Source: DATBLE01 sp963775695 (GTDB lineage Bacteria; Actinomycetota; Thermoleophilia; Gaiellales; Gaiellaceae). From it: 64,000 nucleotides of DNA. Location of the stretch: positions 62,001 to 126,000 of the forward strand of contig CAVZJU010000001.1 in the NCBI GenBank assembly GCA_963775695.1, given 5' to 3'. A program made the position numbers and the translations under genes. Below, one piece after another: positions 16,696 to 24,706 of this stretch. The first letter of the stretch is position 1. Each line of letters begins with the position of its first letter. The notes under the pieces were generated by a model. It worked only from the letters and a program-made list of their open reading frames with translations, was not told where the DNA came from and made no database searches.

Positions 16696-16862
16696 AGAGC
16701 GCCTAACGGAATGGGTGTTCGTTCCCGAGGTGCGATGGGCGAGTGCGATGCAAGGACGCAGGGAGCCCCGATAGTGACCTAACTATCGGGGCGACTGAGG
16801 ACGCCGCAGCGTGCCGCCCAGCGCGGCTCGGGGACACAACCACTCATTTCGTTAGGCGCTCT
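16696..16862. repeat. 166-167-bp near-perfect palindrome sharing core with the 7830 element
   Basis: The outer arms AGAGCGCCTAACG and complement pair with few mismatches. The apex is CCCGATAGT-loop-ACTATCGGG. The core GCAAGGACGCAGGGAG at offset 55, and GACTGAGGACGCCGC after the apex, are identical in sequence and position to copy 1, while arms and apex differ. It overlaps the last codons and stop of the epimerase gene (TAA within the arm) and ends at the hddC-like start codon. Confidence 0.85.
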
Positions 16863-17778
16863 CAGCGAAGTCGCGATACCAGGCGAACGTCTGCGCGAGC
16901 CCATCCTCCAGGCCGACGGTCGGCTCCCAGCCGAGCTCGTCCCGGATCCTCGCAGCGTCGAGCGCACTCGCGCGCAGCTCGCCCTTGCGCAACGGCTCGG
17001 ACTTCCGCTCCGCCGAGACGCCGGCCGAGCGCTCGAGCGAGGCGAGGAGCTCGAGCACCGAGGTTCCGGTGCCGGTGCCGATGTTGTACGTCCCGGCCTG
17101 CCCGGACTCTCCGGCGAGGAGGAACGCGCGCGCGACGTCGCCGACGTAGACGTAGTCGCGCGTCTGCGTGCCGTCGCCGTACACGGTCGGTGGCTGCCCG
17201 TGGAGCAGGCAGTGCGAGAAGATCGCGACCACGCCCGCCTCGCCGTCGAAGCTCTGGCGCGGGCCGTACACGTTGCCGAGCCGGAGGACGACGTTGCCGA
17301 CGTCGTGCAGGCGGCTCCACGTGCCGACGTACGCCTCGCCGGCCAGCTTCGACGCCCCGTAGGGCGCGAGCGGCTCGGTCGCGGCCGTCTCGGGCGTGGG
17401 GATGGGGGCGTTGTCGCCGTAGAGTGCGCCGCCCGTGGACGCGAACACCACGGGCGCGCCCGCGGCGGCCGCCGCCGTGCACACGTTCAACGTCCCGGCG
17501 ACGTTGATCGCCAGGTCACGGTCGGGCTCCTTCACCGAGACGGTCACGCTCGCCTGTGCGGCCAGGTGGCAGACGAACTTTGCCCCGTCGATCGCGCGGT
17601 GGACGCCGGCCGCATCGGTGATGTCGAGCTCGAGGAGCCGGCAGCCCTCGGGCACGTTCTCGCGTTTGCCGGACGAGAGGTCGTCGACGACCGTGACCTC
17701 GTGGCCGCGGTCGCGGAGAAGCTCCGCGACGTGCGAGCCGACGAAGCCTGCTCCTCCGGTGACGACGGCGGTGCTCAT
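16852..17778 (-). CDS. NAD-dependent epimerase/dehydratase (extended SDR, UDP-hexose 4-epimerase type)
   Basis: The product has 308 residues. VTGGAGFVGSHVAELL (6-21) binds NAD, STGGALYG and Y-GASK (APYGASKLAGEAY) give the catalytic Ser/Thr and YxxxK, and VYGDGTQTRDYVYV is the substrate-side motif of GalE-like enzymes. It interconverts a nucleotide sugar for the locus. The ATG overlaps the GT4 stop (TGATG). The stop codon lies inside a palindromic element, so the final residues may be affected by that insertion. Confidence 0.85.
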   Translation of the reverse strand: MSTAVVTGGAGFVGSHVAELLRDRGHEVTVVDDLSSGKRENVPEGCRLLELDITDAAGVHRAIDGAKFVCHLAAQASVTVSVKEPDRDLAINVAGTLNVCTAAAAAGAPVVFASTGGALYGDNAPIPTPETAATEPLAPYGASKLAGEAYVGTWSRLHDVGNVVLRLGNVYGPRQSFDGEAGVVAIFSHCLLHGQPPTVYGDGTQTRDYVYVGDVARAFLLAGESGQAGTYNIGTGTGTSVLELLASLERSAGVSAERKSEPLRKGELRASALDAARIRDELGWEPTVGLEDGLAQTFAWYRDFAESA

Positions 17779-18782
17779 CAGCGGGCCTCATCGTAGGCAC
17801 GCCGGACTTGCTCCGCATACCGCTTCCAGGTGAACTCGGCCAGGACGCGCTCGCGCCCCGCCCCCCCGAGCCGCGCCCGAAGCTCGGCGTCGCCGAGCAG
17901 CCGCTCGAGCGCGGCGCGCAGCGCCGACACGTCGCCCGGGGGGACGAGCAGGCCGGTCTCGCCGTCGACGACGAGGTCGCGCAGACCGCCGACCGCGGAG
18001 GCGACGACGGGCCGCCCGGCGGCCATCGCCTCGAGGCAGGCCACGCCGAATCCCTCGCGGCGGGACGGGCACGCGACGACGGCCGCCCGTCCGTACAGCC
18101 GGAGGAGCTCGTCGTGCGGGACCATTCCGAGCGCCCAGGGCACCTCGCTCCGCAGCGGCCCGTCGCCGGCCACCACCAGCGGCAGCCCGCGCGTCGCCGC
18201 GACCAGCTCGCGCACGCCTTTCTCCGCCGAGAGGCGTCCGGCGTAGAGGACGTGCGGCGGGTCGTCCGGCTCGACCACCTCCGCCGGCACCTCGATGCCG
18301 TTCGGGATCACCCGCGCCTCGCGCGCGCCGAGCGCGCGTGCGGCGCCCACCAGCTCCTGGGAGGCGCCGATCACCATGCGTGCCCGCCGCAGCACCCAAT
18401 GGGCGGCCCACGGTGCACGCTGCGCCAGCGCGACGTCCGTCCCCCAGAGCTGCACGACGAACGGCCGGCCGGTGGACGCGGCCACAAGACCGCTGGGGAG
18501 CCAGTGGGCGTGGACGACGTCCGCGTTCCTCGCGGCCCGCCGCGCCGCCCGGGCAAACGAGACGAGGAGCGCGGGCACCAACAGCCAGAGCCAGGGCCGC
18601 CGCTGCAGGTTGCCGACCACCCCGTGGCCGTAGGCGATCCCGAAGTGCCGGAACGAGAGGGGCGAGACGACCTCGACCTCGATGCCCTCGGCACGGAGCT
18701 GCTCGACGGCGTCGGCGACGAAGCGCCCGGCGGCGTCCTCCGGCGAGCGCGGATACGACGTCGTGAGGATGACGACCTTCAC
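17778..18782 (-). CDS. GT4-family glycosyltransferase
   Basis: The product has 334 residues from GTG 18782. The GT-B donor domain shows LYAGRLSAEKGVRELV, and REGFGVACLEAMAAGRPVV is the EX7E motif of family 4. The N-terminal Rossmann half (KVVILTTSYPR) starts normally. It adds a sugar to the growing glycan from a nucleotide donor at the cytoplasmic membrane face. AAGCTA at 18790-18795 (TAGCTT on its strand) lies 7 nt upstream, which suggests a leaderless start. Confidence 0.85.
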   Translation of the reverse strand: MKVVILTTSYPRSPEDAAGRFVADAVEQLRAEGIEVEVVSPLSFRHFGIAYGHGVVGNLQRRPWLWLLVPALLVSFARAARRAARNADVVHAHWLPSGLVAASTGRPFVVQLWGTDVALAQRAPWAAHWVLRRARMVIGASQELVGAARALGAREARVIPNGIEVPAEVVEPDDPPHVLYAGRLSAEKGVRELVAATRGLPLVVAGDGPLRSEVPWALGMVPHDELLRLYGRAAVVACPSRREGFGVACLEAMAAGRPVVASAVGGLRDLVVDGETGLLVPPGDVSALRAALERLLGDAELRARLGGAGRERVLAEFTWKRYAEQVRRAYDEAR

Positions 18783-18789
18783 GGGCGGC

Positions 18790-18799
18790 AAGCTACAGT
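18790..18799. promoter_or_regulatory. Overlapping divergent -10 boxes
   Basis: On the minus strand TAGCTT (18795-18790) lies 7 nt before the GT4 GTG. On the plus strand TACAGT (18794-18799) lies 17 nt before the GSCFA-protein GTG. The overlap suggests the two divergent transcripts compete. Confidence 0.35.
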
Positions 18800-18816
18800 T
18801 GGCACCCGGCAGACGC

Positions 18817-19914
18817 GTGAAGAGCAAGCTCACCAATCCGGACGGGACGAAGGACGTCGGCTTCCTGGTCGCCGAGAGCGCGATCCGGCCGCAGAAGCTC
18901 TGGTCGCACTCCTGGCACAAGGCCGACGCCAGGTTCTTCCCGGCCGACCGCCGTCAGTTCGACGACTTCGACGCGCTGATCCGCGACTCCATCCTCCCGG
19001 GACACACGCCGGCCGAGCCGCTTCTCCAGGCGGACGACCTCGTCGTCACCCTCGGCTCCTGCTTCGCCCGCGAGCTGCGCACGTTCCTGAGCGAGGCGGG
19101 GCTGCTGGCGACACAGCTGCGCATCCCGGAGGGCCTGAACAACACCTACGCGCTGCTCGACTTCGTCGCCTGGTGCGTGACCGGCTCCGAGACCGGCCGT
19201 GGCTTCCGCTACGACCGCCTGGAGTCGGGCGAGATCCAGGAGTGGGTCGCCGACGACGAGCGCGAGACCTTTGTCCAGGCGTTCGCGGACGCGGGCGCGT
19301 TCGTCTTCACCATCGGGCTGGCCGAGGTCTGGCAGGACCGCGAGACGGGCGGGGTGTTCTGGCGCGGCGTCCCGAAGGAGATCTTCGACGCCGACCGACA
19401 CGTCTTCCGGCTGACGACCGTGGAGGAGAACGCCCGCAACATCCTCGAGATGATCGACCTGGTGCGCCAGGTCAACCCGACCGCGCCGATCGTGGTCACG
19501 CTCTCACCGGTTCCGCTGGAGGCGACGTTCCGCGACATCTCCTGCATGACCGCCGACTCGGTCTCGAAGTCGGTCCTGCGCGTCGCGATCGACCAGGCGA
19601 TGGGCGAGCGCCGCGCGAACGTCTACTACTGGCCGTCGTTCGAGATCGTGCGCTGGGCAGGCGCCCACGTCAGCTGGCCCGCGTACGGCTTCCATGACGA
19701 CCGTGCCCGCCACGTCACCCGTTACACCGTCGGCCGGATCATCGACGCGTTCGTCGAGGCGTTCTACGTTCCGGACGCGGTGGCGCTGATGCGGTCGCGG
19801 CAGAGGCCGCCGAAGTCGCCGACGTCGCTGGCCGGTAGGTGGGAGGCGCTCGGCGAGCGCCGCAAGAAGCGGGCAGCGAAAGAGAAGCGCGCCCGGCGTC
19901 AGCCGAGCGCGTAG
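18817..19914 (+). CDS. GSCFA-domain protein
   Basis: The product has 365 residues from GTG 18817. LGSCFARELRTFL near residue 78 is the GSCFA motif that names the family. The domain is uncharacterised but distantly SGNH-hydrolase-like, and it often occurs in polysaccharide loci. An esterase or acyl-transfer role on glycan groups is possible. The C-terminus is very basic (KKRAAKEKRARR). Its 3' end overlaps the convergent PhyH-like gene by 16 nt. Confidence 0.75.
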   Translation: MKSKLTNPDGTKDVGFLVAESAIRPQKLWSHSWHKADARFFPADRRQFDDFDALIRDSILPGHTPAEPLLQADDLVVTLGSCFARELRTFLSEAGLLATQLRIPEGLNNTYALLDFVAWCVTGSETGRGFRYDRLESGEIQEWVADDERETFVQAFADAGAFVFTIGLAEVWQDRETGGVFWRGVPKEIFDADRHVFRLTTVEENARNILEMIDLVRQVNPTAPIVVTLSPVPLEATFRDISCMTADSVSKSVLRVAIDQAMGERRANVYYWPSFEIVRWAGAHVSWPAYGFHDDRARHVTRYTVGRIIDAFVEAFYVPDAVALMRSRQRPPKSPTSLAGRWEALGERRKKRAAKEKRARRQPSA

Positions 19915-20726
19915 GCCGACTCCTCGGGCAGCTCGACGCCGCCCAGGTCGACCTCGAACTTCCGCCGGTGCCGCTCCTGGCCGGCGTCGGAGAGGTAGGT
20001 GTGGTACGAGAGGATCCGCGGCCGCGACCGGGCGAAGCCGCCGCGGTGGAAACCGCTCGTGTCGCAGAAGACGATCGCGCCGGGCCCGCCGGTGAGCGAC
20101 CGGCAGTCGGCCGGATCGACCGCCGCCTCGAGCTCGTCCTGCGGCGGGTAGACCTCCTTGTCCTCCCACGGCCAGAGCGAGCCGTACCGTCCGCCGGCAG
20201 CGCTGCCGAGGATGTACTCGAACGGCCCAGCCTCCTCGTCGACCTCGTTGAAGTACGTGAAGACCTTGACGATGTGGTTCTCCCACCCGTCCCGGTGCCA
20301 GCGCTGCGAGGCGCTGCGCGCCGCCTCGGCGTCGGGCACCGTGTACCAGTTGTCGACGTCGTGGAGCCGCATCGGCTCGCCGCGGTACGCGTTGACGATG
20401 CCGAGGAGCTCGGGCGATGCGCCCATGCTCACCCACGGGTTGTCGAGACCGAACGTCGGTTTGTCCTCGCCCTTGCGCACGCGGTAGCGCCGGACGAGAA
20501 ATGCCTTGCCGAACGCCGCCACCCGGTCGTCGTGGCTCATCGACGGCAGCAGCGCCTCGGTCTCGGCGACGAAATCCTCCATGTCGGCGACCGCGTCCTG
20601 CCAGCGCGCGCCGTCGGCGAAGAGCTCCGCGAAGGGGACGATCGCGACACCGTCGCGCCGGAGCTGCTCGACGACGCGCTCCTGGACCGGCGTCGGATCA
20701 GGCAGGCGCAACGCGGGCGAAGCCAT
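19899..20726 (-). CDS. Phytanoyl-CoA dioxygenase (PhyH)-like oxygenase
   Basis: The product has 275 residues from ATG 20726. It is a paralogue of the 1097-1945 protein, sharing VDNWYTVP, QRWHRDGWENHIVK (HxD ligands), the EEAGPFEY segment and CDTSGFHRGGFARSRPRIL (third His). It should be an Fe(II)/2-oxoglutarate oxygenase acting on a small molecule or glycan precursor. It overlaps the Wzy-like 3' end by 29 nt. A TAGGAT box 6 nt before the ATG could give an additional leaderless transcript. Confidence 0.8.
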   Translation of the reverse strand: MASPALRLPDPTPVQERVVEQLRRDGVAIVPFAELFADGARWQDAVADMEDFVAETEALLPSMSHDDRVAAFGKAFLVRRYRVRKGEDKPTFGLDNPWVSMGASPELLGIVNAYRGEPMRLHDVDNWYTVPDAEAARSASQRWHRDGWENHIVKVFTYFNEVDEEAGPFEYILGSAAGGRYGSLWPWEDKEVYPPQDELEAAVDPADCRSLTGGPGAIVFCDTSGFHRGGFARSRPRILSYHTYLSDAGQERHRRKFEVDLGGVELPEESAYALG

Positions 20727-22053
20727 GGGCCGATCCTAGTGCAGGCTGCAAGCGACGCGCGAAGACGAGCGGGCACGCGAGCGCGAACATCGCCAGGACG
20801 TAGAAGTAGTAGAAGGTCATGGTCAGGTAGAAGGCGTTCGCGACCAGCGTCCCGGCCAGCGCAGCGGTGAGGCCCCAGGCGAGGGGCCGCAGCCGCGCCG
20901 AAGCCGGATCGCCGATCGCCGCCAGCGCCCTGCCCGTCTCCCGGGCGTCGCTCAGCCGGCGAAAGAGGTACCAGAGGTAGGCGGCGAAGACGACCGTGCC
21001 CACCAGCCCGGTCTCGACGAGCAACGCCACGTAGAACGAGTGCGGCCCCCAGTTCGTCTTGCCGGTGACCGTCTCGTAGTAGACCGAGAACGTGTTGAAC
21101 CCGAGCCCGAACAACGGGTGGCCGGCCAGGACGTTCGGGATGAAGTCGTAGACGCCGAAGTGCGCCGACGTCGAGCCGCCGCCCGTCTGGAAGCGTGACC
21201 GGATCACGGTCTCGAAGAAGCTCAGCCGCGAGAGGACGACGATCGCCACCACCCCGAGCGCAGCCGCAAGCGGCACCAGCAGATCGCGGGAGACGAGCCA
21301 GCGCCGGTAGGGGACCGCCAGCACGAGCAGCCCGACGGCGAGCCCGAGCAGGCCGCTGCGTGACAGCGTCGCCAGCTCCACCACGAACAGGAATCCGAGC
21401 ACGACCGCGAGCTGGGTGCGCAGCCGGTGGCCGCGGCCGAGCCGGAAGTAGACGGGCAGCAGCACCAGGATCGGGACGATCAGCATGATCCCGAGGTGGT
21501 TGGGGTCGCCGGTCAGGGCGTTCGGCCGGTAGACGCTCTTCCCTGCGACGGCGCCGTAGATGTTGATCGAGCTCGCGCCGCCGGTCAGCGGCGAGAGCAC
21601 CGCGTTGTCGAGGTTGCGCCCGCCCTGGGCGGCGACGAGCTGGAGCACGCCGTAGACGGCGTTGACGACGATCCCGGCGGTGAAGGCGCCGATCGTCTTC
21701 CAGTAGAAGCGTTCGGAGCGCCGCGACAGGTAGGCGATGCCGGCGACGAGGAAGAGGATGTGGATAGCCCACTTGAGCATCCCCTTCCCGAACTGCCCGG
21801 AGGCGTCGGCCGTGCCGATCGAGTAGTAGCCGATCAGGTAGCTGAGCAGGAAGGCGAGCCCGAAGCACGCCACGATCGCCGAGGTCTGCGGCAGCCCCCA
21901 GTCGTGCCTGCCGAGCCGCTCCACCGTCCAGGCGACCAGGAAGCCGACCGCGAGGATGTCCGCGAGGCTGACCGTGCCGGCGACGTTCCAGTGCACCTTC
22001 TCGAAGGTGACGCAGAAGACCGTGCCGAAGAAGAGGTAGCGCGTGATCCTCAT
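20698..22053 (-). CDS. O-antigen polymerase/ligase-like membrane protein (Wzy/WaaL superfamily)
   Basis: The 451-residue polytopic protein has about eleven hydrophobic segments. The large periplasmic loop near residue 300 and the following GPHSFYVALLVETGLVGTVVF match the O-antigen ligase/polymerase (Wzy_C) signature with its conserved His. It would polymerise lipid-linked repeat units at the outer face of the membrane, working with the flippase at 56335. It is separated by 3 nt from the methyltransferase stop, so it belongs to that transcript. Confidence 0.8.
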   Translation of the reverse strand: MRITRYLFFGTVFCVTFEKVHWNVAGTVSLADILAVGFLVAWTVERLGRHDWGLPQTSAIVACFGLAFLLSYLIGYYSIGTADASGQFGKGMLKWAIHILFLVAGIAYLSRRSERFYWKTIGAFTAGIVVNAVYGVLQLVAAQGGRNLDNAVLSPLTGGASSINIYGAVAGKSVYRPNALTGDPNHLGIMLIVPILVLLPVYFRLGRGHRLRTQLAVVLGFLFVVELATLSRSGLLGLAVGLLVLAVPYRRWLVSRDLLVPLAAALGVVAIVVLSRLSFFETVIRSRFQTGGGSTSAHFGVYDFIPNVLAGHPLFGLGFNTFSVYYETVTGKTNWGPHSFYVALLVETGLVGTVVFAAYLWYLFRRLSDARETGRALAAIGDPASARLRPLAWGLTAALAGTLVANAFYLTMTFYYFYVLAMFALACPLVFARRLQPALGSAHGFARVAPA

Positions 22054-22056
22054 CCG

Positions 22057-22860
22057 TCAGCCCGCGGGCGTGTTCCAGACGATCAGCGTGCCGGGGTTCT
22101 TGTACTTGTCGCCGAACAGGTCGGGGACGACGGTGTCGACCGTGACCTCGCCGCCGGCTTCCAGCTCCTGGAGGAGCGCCCACAGGTTCCGGTTGTAGCG
22201 CTGCCGCAGCGCGTACTCGTGCGACGACCGGTCGGGCTCGTCGAGGATCTGCCAGCCGACCGGCTCGAAGTGGACGCCGGTCACGCTCGCTCCGAGGTCG
22301 AACAGGCCCGTGATCACCTCGCGGGGCAGCTCCGTCACCTGCTCGATGCTGTGCACGGTGAAGACGAGGACGTGCGCGTCGACGCGCGGCAGCACGTCGT
22401 AGTCCGGCTGCTCGAAGTCGAAGGAAGCGGTGGTCAGGTCGAGCCCTGGATCGAGCGCGGCCAGGATCTCGGTGCAGGCCCGCCCCGACTCGGTCGGCTC
22501 GAGGGCGCAGTACGGGACCCTCGGCCCGCCCCAGAGGTGCAGGTTGAGCAGGTTCATTCCGCCGCCGCTGCCCAGCTCGACGACGAGACGCGTCTCGGGC
22601 GTGCAGCCGTCGAGCAGGATGCGCTGGATCAGGTCGCGGCGCGCCCCGGTCATCGCCGCCCGAGGCAGCGTGATCGGCGTCCGGAGCGCCATGCCGTCCA
22701 GCGGGTCGAGGCTGAGCTCACGCTCCTCCGCCTCCACCAGCCGCGTCGCCCGCGAGAGGTCACGCTCACCGGCGGCGACCAGCCCGGCGGCGTAGTCCCG
22801 CACTCCGGCCCACTTCCCCTCGTACGTGTCGATCGTCCGGCGTCTGTCGTCTGAGAGCAC
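22057..22860 (-). CDS. SAM-dependent methyltransferase
   Basis: The product has 267 residues from GTG 22860. VVELGSGGGMNLL (93-105) is the SAM-binding motif. The N-terminal 80 residues form a separate helical region shared with the decayed paralogue just upstream. The C-terminal segment DLFGDKYKNPGTLIVWN is also conserved in that remnant. The substrate is unknown, probably a sugar or lipid-linked glycan. AATCTA (TAGATT on its strand) lies 10 nt before the start. Confidence 0.75.
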   Translation of the reverse strand: MLSDDRRRTIDTYEGKWAGVRDYAAGLVAAGERDLSRATRLVEAEERELSLDPLDGMALRTPITLPRAAMTGARRDLIQRILLDGCTPETRLVVELGSGGGMNLLNLHLWGGPRVPYCALEPTESGRACTEILAALDPGLDLTTASFDFEQPDYDVLPRVDAHVLVFTVHSIEQVTELPREVITGLFDLGASVTGVHFEPVGWQILDEPDRSSHEYALRQRYNRNLWALLQELEAGGEVTVDTVVPDLFGDKYKNPGTLIVWNTPAG

Positions 22861-22892
22861 GGGCGTCCGCAATCTAGCCGAGGCCCTGGCGC

Positions 22893-23211
22893 TCAGCGCC
22901 GCCAGACGACGAGCGTCGAAGCGTTGCGCTTCTTGTGGCCGATCAGATCGGGGATCGCCGAGTCGATCGTTGCAGGCGGACTTCAGGACGTGCACGATCA
23001 CGTCCCTGCGGGCGCCGAGCAACGCCGCCCGGGGGAGGACGACGACCTTGCCGAACGCGGTTCCCCCCTTCGACTCGAGGCTCATGTCGCACCACTCGCG
23101 CTGGAGCCGGCGGACGACCCTGGAGAGATCGGTCTCGCCCTCCGCGACGAGGACGCCCGCCCGGTCGCGGATGGCGCTCCAGATGGCGTCGTATTCCTCG
23201 ACCGCCAACAC
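22893..23211 (-). pseudogene. Decayed methyltransferase paralogue with internal deletion
   Basis: A GTG at 23211 opens a frame matching the first ~78 residues of the neighbouring methyltransferase (EEYDAIW start, the REWCDMSLES region, LPRAALLGARRDVIVHVL). The sequence then jumps, in another frame, to a matching C-terminus (DLIGHKKRNASTLVVW) that stops at 22893. The whole SAM-binding core is lost. This parallels the PhyH remnant at 486-1027. Confidence 0.85.
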
Positions 23212-23230
23212 GACGGCGACCGTAACCTCG

Positions 23231-24493
23231 CTAGCTCCCGTTCCCGTCGAGGGCCTGGAACAGCCCCGCCAGCTCCTCGACCCTGCTCTCGCGCGACAGC
23301 CGCCGTCGCGTGTCGGCGTCCAGGGCCGTATCCTCCAGGCTCCCCGCCTGCCAGCGGCCGTGCAGGTCCTCGAGCGCCTCTCGCAGCGCCGGGACGTCGT
23401 CCGGCGGCGCGACCACCCCCGCCCCGACGTCCTGGATCAGCTCGGCGGCCGCTCCCCCGGGAGGCACGGCGGCCAGGATCGGACGCTCCGCGGCGAGGTA
23501 CTCGAACACCTTCCCCGACAGGACGCCCCGGCCGCGGCCGCCGGCCTCCGGGATCAGCAGGAGAAGAGCCTCGGAGTCGCGCTGGAGCTCGAGCGAGCGG
23601 CGCCGGGTCACGTACGGCACGAGCTCGAGCCGGTCGCCGAGGTCGAGCCCTTCGGCCCACTCGCGGTCGGCCGGCCGGAAGTCGCCGACGAAGCGGGCGA
23701 CGACGTCGAGCCCGGACTCGGCCAGCGCGGTGAGGAACGGCCTCGGGTCGCGACGCCCGAAGAAGCTGCCGGTGTGGGTGATCCGGAAGCGCGGCGACGG
23801 CTGGAGCTCCAAGCCGTCGAAGTCGTCGAAGTCCGCCCCGTTCGCGATCGTCACCACGCGGCCCTTCGGCTCGAACCCGCGTGCCTCCTCGGCGATCGCG
23901 TCGGCGGCGGCGACGATCGCGTCGGCGTAGCCCGCGACCAGCCCCGCGACGCCGTGCTCGCCCTGCTCCTTGATCCGGGCCAGCCGCCGCTCGTCGCCGC
24001 GCCGGTGCGGGTGGGCGACGAGCGAGTCTCGGAGGTCGGCGACCCAGGGAATGCCGGTCGCACGCTTCACGGCCGCGCCGACGAAGTGCACCGAGCTGGG
24101 CGGAGAGGTGGTGAGGACGACGTCGATGCCCTCGCGCTTGACGATCCGGATCGCCGCCGGGATCGCGGTCAGGTTCCAGGTGACGTTCTCGTCGGGGACC
24201 AGCAGCCGCCGGCCGAAGAGCCTGGCCTGGACGCCGATCCGCTCGAGGCCCTGCTTGCCGTGCAGCTCCTGCGCCGGGAGTCGTCCGCGGGGCCCGACGT
24301 AGCGCGCGCGGTGGATCCAGGCCTGGGTCGGCGGCTCGAGCTCGTCGTCCCGGTGGACCCATTTGGGGTCGTCGGGCGCGAGGACGTGGGTCTCGATCCC
24401 GAGCCCGGGCAGATGCGTGGCCGTCTTCAGGGTGCGCTGGACACCCCCGCCGCCGGCCGGCGGGAAGTAAAGCGAGACGATCAACAGCTTCAC
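23231..24493 (-). CDS. GT4-like glycosyltransferase
   Basis: The product has 420 residues from GTG 24493. LLIVSLYFPPAGGGGVQRTLK (3-23) is the typical N-terminal Rossmann strand plus glycine loop of family-4 enzymes, and GKVFEYLAAERPILAAVPPGG near 330 is the donor-binding helix. It is a cytosolic GT-B enzyme adding a sugar to the lipid-linked glycan. A structured non-coding stretch of about 210 bp separates it from the upstream membrane protein gene. Confidence 0.8.
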   Translation of the reverse strand: MKLLIVSLYFPPAGGGGVQRTLKTATHLPGLGIETHVLAPDDPKWVHRDDELEPPTQAWIHRARYVGPRGRLPAQELHGKQGLERIGVQARLFGRRLLVPDENVTWNLTAIPAAIRIVKREGIDVVLTTSPPSSVHFVGAAVKRATGIPWVADLRDSLVAHPHRRGDERRLARIKEQGEHGVAGLVAGYADAIVAAADAIAEEARGFEPKGRVVTIANGADFDDFDGLELQPSPRFRITHTGSFFGRRDPRPFLTALAESGLDVVARFVGDFRPADREWAEGLDLGDRLELVPYVTRRRSLELQRDSEALLLLIPEAGGRGRGVLSGKVFEYLAAERPILAAVPPGGAAAELIQDVGAGVVAPPDDVPALREALEDLHGRWQAGSLEDTALDADTRRRLSRESRVEELAGLFQALDGNGS

Positions 24494-24706
24494 GCAGTCA
24501 CCAGTTTGTCCGACACCCTCCGCGGCCGCGACCGACATGGCGGGTGCGGCCCATGACGGTCCGCCGATAGCAGGCAATGCGAGCGCAGCGAGCGAGCAAG
24601 GAGGAGGGGGCTCGCGGGGGGAAAGCCGGCTGCGGCCGGGACCACCCGCGGCCGGCGCCCTGCCTCACGCGCGCAGCGTGTAGGCAGAACCATGGGTTCC
24701 CCCGCG
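24494..24706. other. Structured intergenic region with three nested or adjacent stems
   Basis: No gene is seen. At 24613-24623 CGCGGGGGGAA pairs with TTCCCCCGCG at 24697-24706. Inside lie a stem built on GCCGGCTGCGG/CCGCGGCCGGC (24625-24656) and CTGCCTCACGC/GCGTGTAGGCAG (24660-24687). The fold resembles a three-way junction and ends directly at the stop codon of the upstream gene. The part at 24494-24612 shows nothing clear beyond GAGCG-type low complexity. Confidence 0.5.
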
